64,000 nucleotides of DNA from assembly GCF_032062135.1 (NCBI RefSeq), contig NC_092861.1, forward strand, positions 60,281,002-60,345,001, given 5' to 3'. Of the stretch, positions 55,230 to 64,000 are shown one piece after another. Source of the DNA: Pyxicephalus adspersus. Taxonomy: Eukaryota > Chordata > Amphibia > Anura > Pyxicephalidae. Each line of letters begins with the position of its first letter. The first letter of the stretch is position 1. Position numbers and translations under genes: made by a program. The notes below the pieces were generated by a model that saw only the letters and a list, made by a program, of their open reading frames with translations, was not told the DNA's origin and ran no database searches.

Positions 55230-55300
55230 ATGTATTTGTCCCTATTTAATGTACAGGGCTCCGTAATATGTTGGAGCTATATAAATCCTGTTTATTAAAA
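55230..55300 (+). repeat. 3' tail of the frog repeat
   Basis: CCCTATTTAATGTACAGGGC, TCCGTAATATGTTGGAGCTA and TATAAATCCTGTTTATTAAA: the same truncated tail as at 7.5 kb and inside the 1.8 kb SINE. Confidence 0.75.
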
Positions 55301-55562
55301 ATAAATCTATTAGCTCTTCAAAGTCATCAAATGCTACCAAAATCTCACAATACAAGCTGTACATGGTGTCCCCTCTTTATCCTCCCGGCCTTCAGACTCG
55401 CTAATCCTATGAAGTAAATACACTTTTCTCATCTGAGTCTTCTGGGATGCCTGGTGACTATGAGGTGGTTCACAAAATTGTTCAGTCATACCCAATGCCA
55501 GTCAAGGAGGGTGAGGTTTATCACCAATTGTTTCGCCTTCCACATACATACAAGTTTTCATC

Positions 55563-55780
55563 TAATTCAAAAGGACAAAGAGAAAGAAAGAGGTTCCAGC
55601 TCCAAGGTTTTTAGGGGCAACAATTCATTGATACATATTGGTTTTCATGCATAATTATCATACATTTCTCATTAAAACTTCAATAGACTGGAGTATATAA
55701 AGTAGACATATAGTTCTAACTATAATCCAGTGGAAACCTTGGAGCCGGAACCTTTTCTTTCTCTTTGTCCTTTTGAATTA
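55563..55780. repeat. Imperfect inverted repeat with ~45-bp arms
   Basis: The left arm 55563-55607 (TAATTCAAAAGGACAAAGAG ... CTCCAAGG) and right arm 55737-55780 (CCTTGGAGCCGGAACC ... TTTTGAATTA) are inverted copies with one short indel and one or two mismatches. About 130 bp separate them. It may be a nonautonomous element or a foldback structure. Confidence 0.65.
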
Positions 55781-55879
55781 TCTTGAATACCATGAGAGGT
55801 AGCTCCATAACATAGTACCAGAGGGAGAGAAACCTAATATCTTAGGTTTTCATCCCAGCAATAAGTAAGTATGGAGGAA

Positions 55880-56120
55880 AACTGGCTTACATTATGCCAC
55901 AATGAAGGAAGAAGTTTCCACCGAACATTCACTCCTTCTTACATGCAATAAACTCTCCACAAAGACTCTTGAGTTCACATACGTATACAGGAGAGAAGCT
56001 TTTTCCCCAATGAACGTCCAATATGCCAGAAAGAATGTTTTTTTTTACTAAAGATGGACTCTTTCTAACGTGCACCAATTCTTCCCCAAAATTCGCATTG
56101 AGTTTGCATACAGTTAAAGG
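55880..56120 (+). pseudogene. Possible C2H2 zinc-finger gene relic
   Basis: One frame reads LLSSHTYTGEKLFP (about 55960-56010), matching the finger-linker pattern HxxxxTGEKPF. After a frame change it reads PICQKECFFFTKDGLF, matching CxxCxxxF...L spacing. Stops and shifts break it. It could be a fragment of one of the large frog zinc-finger families, but only about one finger is visible. Confidence 0.35.
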
Positions 56121-58017
56121 AGGTGTTCACCACACAGGACCATTGTAGCACAAGGAAGCTGTCATTTTATAGGGAAATATTATTATATTAAAATTTTCCA
56201 AACAATTGTTAAAATTCTTCTAAATATAAGATAAGTAGGTTACTTGCCTTGCTGAAAATTACCACATCAATTAATGCTTCTGTATGCCATGGCATGGTGA
56301 ATCAGGGGTGTGTATAGATCCTACAACTCATTTTAACACCAAACTGGTCAAGACATATTTCATCAAGGTGGTCTTTCTCCAACATTGGCAAAATATGAGC
56401 CCTTTGAGATGTTTGTGAGGTCAGTGTTATTTCCTTCCCTGGATTAGGAAGATGATTTTGTTCTAGACAATCTCTGGTCCATTCCATATATGCATGTTGG
56501 GTGGCATCTGTTGGACCTCAGCTTGGTTTCTGTAACTGGTGTTCTCAGGATTTAGTGTATCAACCCTGCACATATACAGTTTAACTTTGCTAATACTGCA
56601 GGTCCCCTGGTTTTATGCTTAGGCAGAAGAGGAAAGGAACATGGCTGCTGACCATAACATTAGGTCCTTACGTTCTTCGAGGTATGTCTGGTTTGCAGCT
56701 TCCAGCAAAGTAATTTTTATTATCAGTTAGTCATTTATTTGTCTTATATTTAGATCTAGCTTTGTTCAGGAAGTCAGGGGCATTTGCCATGCAGGAGGTC
56801 TTTGCAGATCTTAAAAAAAGACATTCTGTACAGTTCATTTATGTTCAGACACTTGGGTTCTAAATAAAAAATAGGGTTTGTCCTTCCTCTCCCCATTCCC
56901 CAGCTCAGAATGTTTACTGCATTCCAGATGAAATAGGGACGATGCATTTGGACAGTCCTGTTTTTTTTCTTTTTTTGGCTTATCTAACCCCCCTGACATC
57001 TGTAATTATTCAAAAGAAGCAAACATTTAAAATATTTGGGCCGTCCTAATAAGTTTTAGAAGTTACTGACTTTCAGCAGAGAGAATTGCAGATCCCCTAG
57101 GTTTAAAAGATGGTAGATAAAAGCTAGTTCATGTAGTTTGCTGAGTCTAGAAAGAAATAATGAAACAAAAAAAGGAACAGTATACCTGTTGATACCTTTC
57201 TTTTCTCTGGACTTGTTGCAAAGCCTTGTTCACATCATGTGTCCCCTTCCATTCTTAGAAATTAATTTTTATGAATACCATTAAATTCACATCACACAAT
57301 CGGAATCACACATCCACAATATTCAGACCTATGCATTGGTGCTTCACTCAGTTGTTACATTCTCCCTTGCCATACAGGACAACCAGCTTTGTTTCCCAGC
57401 CAATGCATCAGAGCTTCCTCACTGACCTTTGTGTTTGAGAATTATTCAGGCAAGTCCACTCTAAAACATTAAACCAATCAAACATCAGTATTTTATATCA
57501 ACCACAAAACTGGAACATCCATTGTTGTCAGCCTATTATATATTGAACCAGACAACGCTTTGGCGGATACTCCATATCAACAGACCATGTTCATAGTGCC
57601 CCTGAGATCTCAGTTCACTCCCCGACTCAACCAGCCCATTGGGGAGGGACAGATCTCTGTAGTCCAAGAATGAATGAAAGGTGGAAACTACATTTGTTCT
57701 GTGAATTGGAACAGCTACCTAGCAACAGTGCCCTTTCCATTCTCCTTTCTTCTTACCCATTACTTGACATTGCTTGGGAGCCTAATATACCTACCAAGGT
57801 GGTATACTTCATAACATTTTTTCATGCTTCTTTATGCTCTCATATTGCATAATGCTTTTTATTAGTGTATATAATTACTTATATTATACAATTCCTTTGT
57901 TGGTCATCCGGGGTTCCAGTATAACAATACATTTACCTCATACAATTGATACACCATCCACTTTCTGTGACATTTGTAGAACTGTTATTGTTATGTCATC
58001 TTTCTTTCTCATCTTTT

Positions 58018-58048
<31 letters not shown>

Positions 58049-58063
58049 TATGTCTTGATCAGG
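56121..58063. other. Upstream intergenic, only a microsatellite recognised
   Basis: Holds an (ATT)n run at about 58021-58049. Short frames are not convincing. No promoter or divergent gene was seen. Confidence 0.5.
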
Positions 58064-58640
58064 CAGCTTGCTTGGCTCAGTGGCTTTCACTCTTGCCCAG
58101 GGGTGTAGTCGCAAAAAAAAAGAGGGGGCACGGTACGTGGCCGCCCTACTACACCCCTGCCTGTGTCATTCAAAGGAGAAGACACTTCTCCCATAGCGAC
58201 ATCATGATACCAGACCCTGCCCACTCTCAGACCTCGGACCTGCGATGGGAGCGTCTGGAGCCTGCGATCAGGATGGGGGACCCGGTTCGCAGGTCTGGCT
58301 GGTTCGCCCCCCCAGCGGGGTCCTTTTCGGGACCCCGTGGGGGTGGCGGACCGTTCTGAGACGTAGACTACCAAATACTTTGTAAAAAAAAGAGTGGGCA
58401 CGCATGCCCACTCCCGAAAAAAGTTAGGGCACCGAGTGCCCACCCCACTACACCCCTGCTCTTGCCATTGGAACATGTTTGAATCTTGGCTGAAACTGCA
58501 TGGAGTTTGTATGTTCTCCCTGTGTTTGCTTGGGTTTCCTCCTGGCACTCCGGGGTCCTCCCACATCCCAAAAACATGCAATTAGGTTAATTGGCTTCCT
58601 CTAATAAATTGGCCTTAGACTGTGTTAATTAATATTAATT
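58064..58640 (+). mobile_element. V-SINE-like element interrupted by a hAT-type MITE
   Basis: The SINE head GCTTGGCTCAGTGGCTTTCA (58072 onward) stops at CTCTTGCC (58090-58097). The SINE resumes at CTCTTGCC (58459) with ATTGGAACATGTTTGAATCT, the GCATGGAGTTTGTATGTTCT block and CCTCCCACATCCCAAAAACA. It fades into an AT-rich end near 58640. The interruption is the MITE listed separately, so the SINE is the older element. Confidence 0.85.
58098..58458. mobile_element. hAT-like MITE, 361 bp, 12-bp TIR, 8-bp TSD
   Basis: The ends are CAGGGGTGTAGT and, inverted, ACTACACCCCTG: a perfect 12-bp terminal inverted repeat. The flanking CTCTTGCC on both sides (58090-58097, 58459-58466) is an 8-bp target duplication, the hallmark of the hAT superfamily, as are the CAGGGGTG-type ends. 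The inside is GC-rich with no transposase frame. A further internal ACTACACCCCTG lies at 58148-58159, suggesting a nested or rearranged end. Open frames across it are by-products of its GC content. Confidence 0.9.
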
Positions 58641-58805
58641 ATTATTAATATTATTAATATTAAAAATAAACTGTATACTGCGCATAAAAAAGGGCTGCAA
58701 ATGACAGACAGATACAAACAATGACGCAGGAGGAAAAGAGGACCGTGCTCAGCAGAGCTTACAATCTAAGAGGAGGGGGAAGTATCACACAATAGGAGGG
58801 GGATA
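58641..58805 (-). repeat. Frog interspersed repeat, same family as 40.0 kb
   Basis: AT-rich ATT/AAT start, then GGGCTGCAAATGACAGACAG, GCTTACAATCTAAGAGGAGG and TATCACACAATAGGAGGGGG, in the same order as at 40.03-40.17 kb. It directly follows the disrupted V-SINE. Confidence 0.7.
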
Positions 58806-60742
58806 TGGATTGGCTGTAGATCCCTGCAAATTCTACTTTGTCATTATTAGGGCATTGTTTGGTAGTATTGACAACAGGAGAGGTGAGCCCATTGGACTAA
58901 TAGATGTCCGCTCTTGTAATCACACCCATGTCAGTTGTACAAAAATGCTAATTCAAGGCTCACATTTGCTTTGTGCAGGAAGAGGGAAGTGGGTATACCA
59001 AAAGGATTAAAGCGTTGAAAGTAAACTTTGTAACATGACTTGAGGTATTTTCTCAATAAAGAATACTAAAACTATTTTTGTATTTCCAATTTTTCTGGAT
59101 TCAGCAATATTTGTATTATACTGTATTATGTAAAGTTACACAATAAATGCTCTTCTTATCTTTAAGTACATAGTTGTATAGTTATTGGCATAGTCATTGC
59201 AGAAAATAAACCAATTCGTAAATCTAGCTCCATAACGCAACGTTTATAAATGGGTTCCTAATGTCCATGAGCCATTCTTCACAGACCGAAGCTATCAACC
59301 CATGAGCCAGGCTTCTTGGGTTCTATGATTTTCTTTTCAGTATAAAGCCATTTTTATTATTAGAATACTTGTGTTTATGTACTTTTTTCTTGTGAGTACT
59401 TGTGTGTACTTTTTTCTTATCCTTTGTTGCTTTTCAGTGGTGTTGATCTTCTTCAGCATCATTGCAGCCACCTTCTGTCCCAATCCATGGACTTCATTAG
59501 GATTTCCTAATGGTTGCAACAATGGACCATGCCTGCGTCAAGTGTGTTGAAATGGACACTTAAGTCTCATTAGGACACTCATTAGACAGGGTGACAACAC
59601 AGGAGCATCAATGCCAAACAGGTAAAAAGAGTTGTCATGCTATAACAGGAAGTGTTGAAAGAAAGAGTTTCATACCAGGTTTCTGGGTATTGCTATGAAA
59701 ACTGCAGTTTTTTAAAAAATATTGTAACAATTTATTGTAAAGATTTAAAATTAAAATTAACATGATTATTCTTTTATGAAATGTTAGTAGGTTTACATAT
59801 ACTATAAAGTTGAAGGACTAATATGGTCTAACAGGGTGATGCACTCTAAACCAAAAACTAAGCAACTGTGTACCTTTTAAATTCAGTGTTTTGTGAGATG
59901 CACAGACAATGTAGCATATATATTCTAGGACATTCTAGGTGTGAAAGGCCTTTGAGCTATTATGTGTGCAGAATAAAAAGCTCAATAGGTATGCTCCAAA
60001 ATTGTCCACGTTTATATCAGATTATTCTCAGGTGTGGCACTTGTTCAGAGATGCCATACTAAAATCAGGTCAGCTGTCAGTATTACTGAAGATATCACAC
60101 CATATCTTCATTCTCTCATTTGCCTGTACTAGAGGAAACACTAAAATCATGCTTTGTTGAGGTACTTATAGTCTAGGAATGAGAAATTTGACTCTGTCAA
60201 TGCTGTGTGCTTTACCTAAAAGAATATCATTGCCAAAAGCATATATGGTGATTAGAGACAAAAAGCTACTACATAATATACATAAAAGAACACTTTATAA
60301 TCACTATTACTCAGTTATGTCAAATATCCATTGTTATTGTTAGGAGTCTTCCCTCTTAATTGGGCCCCTATATTTCCAAACAATCACAGGCTTATCTTAT
60401 TATTATATAAAAACATTTTTTGGAAGACACGCCCCTTGATCGGTGGCATTCCCTTGTAAATATGAACAAACTATGATCTTAAAGAGTCCCTGTCACTAGA
60501 CAGCAATCCTATAGGGTCAATCTTTCAATCTTCCCATAAAATATATACGCATTTAACATATTTATGCATTTTTTTTTTTTTTTACCATGAAAAGCCTCCA
60601 TTATATAGAAGACATTCAAAAGGCCTAAGACTGCTGTTGGGCACTGCCTTATTAGATGTGATGCCAGCAGCCTCATCATACTACTTTCCATGGAAATAAA
60701 GACCCCCCCATAAATAAAAAAAGAGCTGTGATGTGCGAATAT

Positions 60743-61041
60743 GGGCAGCACAGTGGTTCAGTGGTTAGCACTCTGGCCATTGCAGCGCTAGGTCCAGGTT
60801 CTCCCCGTGTTTGCGTGGGTTACCTCTGAGTGCTCCTGTTTCCTTCCACATCCCAAAAATATGCAGTTAGAATAATTGGCTTCCCCAAAATTGACCTTAG
60901 ATTGTGATAGTGACATATGACTATGGTAGGGACATTAGATTGTGAGCCGCTTTGAGGGACAGCTAAGGACATGACTATGGGCTTTGTAAAGCGCTACGTA
61001 ATATTTCAATGCTATATAAATATTGTGAATAATAATAATAA
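60743..61041 (+). mobile_element. V-SINE-like element lacking the B-box segment
   Basis: Starts GGGCAGCACAGTGGTTCAGT, with the A-box part GGTTAGCACTCTGG. It then jumps from GCAGCGCTAGGTCCAGGTTC straight to TCCCCGTGTTTGCGTGGG, so the B box and the GCATGGAGTTTG block are deleted. The 3' body and tail (GACTATGGTAGGGACATTAG, then CGCTACGTAATATTTCAATG) are present, followed by (AAT)n. No clear target duplication was seen. Confidence 0.85.
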
Positions 61042-64000
61042 TATATGTATTCAATTTGGATCTGACAGAACAGTTCAACTCTGCTCTTCATCCACAATTA
61101 TTTCAACAAAACAGGCTGTTCCATAATAGCCCAGTGCACCAAAGAGGGGCCATAGGAGGAGCCTGATACTTCTACAACAATCCGTGGTGCTTGTAGCAAG
61201 GCAGGCATTCTATTGGACACCTTCATCATATACTATATGTGCCACTTAGACCCTATAAAATGCACAAGTGTGCCTCTGCAGTCATATTAGGATTGTGTAT
61301 TGATACTGACCAGTCAGTCCCTATTGCTGATGCATAAAGAAATATGGCATATGATTGAAAGTTTCTTATACTGCTCTGTGGAGTGTAAGTCATGTTGGGA
61401 CTGGTTGGAACTTGGAGCTGGATAGTTTACTGCAGTTAGGTATGGGACCCTTGTAGTATAGTGCAGTGTTGTACCGCATGTTCAACCGCATTCCCAGACA
61501 CTCACTTGCAACTGTATGGGTATGGTTGGGGACCCCTCTGTAAGGTTGAGGCATAGTTCCTTCCTCTGGTGGAAGATCCACTCCTCCATTCCAAACCCAA
61601 GGGCAAAGCAATGACATGTGGTGCAGCAGAGCTTTTGGTATGCTCCTAGGGAGCAACTAACTGTGGTTTTTGATTGATTGATATAAAGGGTCTTTATTCT
61701 CCGTTAGTTACTTCATCTAGTAGGTCAGAGCTGCTAAATGAGTGCTGGGATAGATTATGGACATTTCTCCTCTATCCCTGGGTAGAAGAACCTGTGTTGG
61801 GACTAGGGGCATCCCATCTTTATTCACTGCTAAGGCCCCCTGTCATGCCCAGCATGGCATTCTCTGCGCTGGTGCAGCAATTCCCAACCCGCAGTGCCAT
61901 CACATCATGTGCCTTCTCTGCACCTTTTATGGAAACTGCATGAATGGCACCTAAAGGTATCTTACGTAATGGCACAAAGTCCGCCCATAACAACACCAGT
62001 GCCTGCCAACCTAGTAAGAGCTCCCACATTGGCATGCATCGGTCGGTCCTTAGGTGCTATTTATAGACGTACCGGCATTTTTTTCTTCAGTGCACAACCA
62101 TTTGTAGTCTGAAACATTGGGGGCAGCAGCATTTTGTCTCCTCATCTACAGGTAAATTTTATTGTCATGTGGATCTGGCTGGGTCAGGGTTGTATTATAG
62201 TATGGGAAGGGAAGACTTATGGAATATGACACGGGGGGTTTCATGGCTGGAATCTGAACCTGGGGGATATGGATTATAATATGGGGATCTTATGGCTGGA
62301 ATATGACCTGGGGGCTATTAAGTATAGTCCACTTACTTGGGCATGAAAATCAATAGGGATTCTGCAAATGAGAACAATAAAATTACTGTGAGACCACACC
62401 CATTTTCGTGTAACCATGCCCACATTTTGCCATGGCAGCACAAAGTTAGACCCCATTTTTCCACTTCACCTTAGGCACTGCATTTTCTTGACACGCTCCA
62501 GGCTGTTATTTCTTTATTGGTCATTTGTCACAGTCACAAATTCACGGCCATGTGATTGTTATAACTTAGTGTGCATCCTAAACAGCTTGTACAGTTCTAA
62601 ACAGGGGAATGAGTTCTTACTGTGTGATATGTTTAGGAAGCAGGAAGGGCAGACACCTTCTGTCCACAAACAACGTAGACTGCTATGAATCTCTGATCAC
62701 TTCCATTTCCCTAACATATTCTTGTGGTACACCTCTGAATCTTTGTCTTTGACAATACATTTACTAGTGTAGTAAATAAAGCGAGAACATTCTCTATCTG
62801 GTAGTGGTGCTGTATAACTGCCTCTTCTGTATTCCTACCATTAAATTTCATAATTATTCTAATTACTAAGATTATAGTTCTGGGCTGCCCAGCAATCCCA
62901 ATGCCAACACAACATTGTCACCCTAACTATAGTCTGCCATACCTTCTCCTCCTTCCAACCCACCATCATTTTCTCTCCCTTCTCCTGATATCCTTCCTTT
63001 AAATGAAAGGGTTTTCTGCTATAGGACTTACCTGTTTATTCACATATTCATATTTATTCACATATTATGTCCAGCAGCCAGGACTGCTTATTTACCATAC
63101 TTATTGAGGACAACTTCTGAAGGGGGAGAATAGGTGCCCAAAATAAATCCCACGTAAACTCCTTGCAGGTAGTGTCCAGCACTGCAGAGTGCCAGGCACT
63201 GAGTCAGCTGTACCCCTCTTCTGCCTTACTTTTCAGGCTTGTGGAGCAAATCATACAGTGGCACAATACAAAGTTACTGTTGTCAGTTCCATAAATTATC
63301 AATTCCATAATAGTGCTTACAGAAATAAGGCACCCACAAAACTTTAAATTCATGGTATCTTTCCTGTATTGTCTTCCAGGCTGAATTAAATAGCCATTGT
63401 GTTACAAGTTTCCCTTTTTTATTGACAGTATTTTGGACATTTGGTAGACTTTAGTTACTCCCCAGAGACTAGAACAAACCAGCAAAATTTCTTTCCCATA
63501 AGTGGTATTTGGATTTGAAATATACTAAATGGAGACCAGTTACTGAAAAGCATCAAGTTTGAGCTTATGACTTATTACCGTTCCTGTTTTCACTTTAAAA
63601 ATTTGTTGTCAGGCAGGGTTTTATTGCAGAAAGAAAGTCAATGTTCCTGCAAGAAAACAGACTCACCTGCCTGATCGCTTCCCTATCAAAATGGCGGAAC
63701 TGCAAATGCCCTATAGCTGCCAGTACTGAATGAACTCCTGTGCTCCAGCTCTATACACAGTTTAGTTCCTCTGAAGCATATATGCAGTAAAGAAGTCACT
63801 GTATTTTCAAGTGTTTTAAAAATAATGACCATAAAAATCTCTTTCAAAAAGATTTCCTTGTATTTTTCTGGTAAAAGTATATTGTATAAAAAGAAGCAGT
63901 AAGAAAAAAAACTTGATGGTTAAATAACTGCTGTTCTGTGTGTGGGAAGTACAGATCAGTTTATGTCTACCTAGTTAGAGAACAAATATAGCCTGAAACA
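61042..64000. other. Upstream intergenic, nothing recognised
   Basis: Moderate GC with slightly GC-richer sections at about 61380-62100 that may be old repeats. No coherent coding exons or RNA genes were seen up to the window edge. Confidence 0.5.

Noticed and set aside
56302..56487. 61-codon minus-strand frame suspected as a transposase fragment
   Set aside because: No transposase signature could be confirmed in it or beside it.
57946..58581. Overlapping frames of 137 and 164 codons on both strands
   Set aside because: They coincide with the GC-rich hAT MITE and (ATT)n run and have no coding features.

Overview
The window is vertebrate nuclear DNA, most likely from a frog (Anura). It is AT-rich and gene-poor, with long introns packed with interspersed repeats. 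These include tRNA-headed V-SINE-like elements, short repeats ending in the GTAATATGTTGGCGCTATATAAAT-type tail common in frog genomes, a decayed CR1/L2-lineage LINE, hAT-like MITEs and many microsatellites. The species cannot be fixed from the sequence. There are no operons, CRISPR arrays or prokaryotic signals.

One protein-coding gene can be assembled with confidence: FAM131A, on the minus strand, from a CpG-rich first exon at about 54.3 kb to a terminal exon near 11.4 kb. Six coding exons with GT-AG borders and matching phases join to a 322-codon reading frame: 54307-54274, 27388-27264, 15611-15518, 14350-14168, 13660-13532 and 11802-11399. The protein starts with a myristoylation-type MGCIGS sequence, carries the conserved FAM131 core ([20 protein letters not shown], then [13 protein letters not shown]) and ends in the family's SSGVVSLDEDE tail. 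The 5' flank has a perfect CRE (TGACGTCA). Intron 1 is about 27 kb and intron 2 about 11.7 kb.

The most striking local structure is a tandem duplication of about 1.5 kb (9091-12077). It contains the whole terminal coding exon plus part of the 3' UTR and of intron 5. The two copies are nearly identical, each preceded by a (TA)n run, so the gene appears to have two interchangeable last exons, or the assembly has duplicated this piece falsely.

Layout: 1-9.0 kb is intergenic, downstream of the gene (SINE, 30-bp minisatellite, MITE). 9.0-12.1 kb holds the duplicated terminal exon. 12.1-15.6 kb holds exons 3-5 and short introns. 15.6-27.3 kb is intron 2, with a CR1/L2 LINE and a perfect 27-bp stem-loop. 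27.4-54.3 kb is intron 1, with nested MITEs, an L1-like ORF1 remnant, an assembly gap, a 1.76 kb TIR-bounded segment and a decayed 33-bp tandem repeat family spread over the last 7 kb before exon 1. 54.3-54.55 kb is the promoter and CpG island. 54.6-64 kb is upstream intergenic, with a V-SINE split by a hAT MITE and a possible zinc-finger relic. No second protein gene could be supported, though two exon-like open frames on the plus strand inside intron 1 are recorded as findings.
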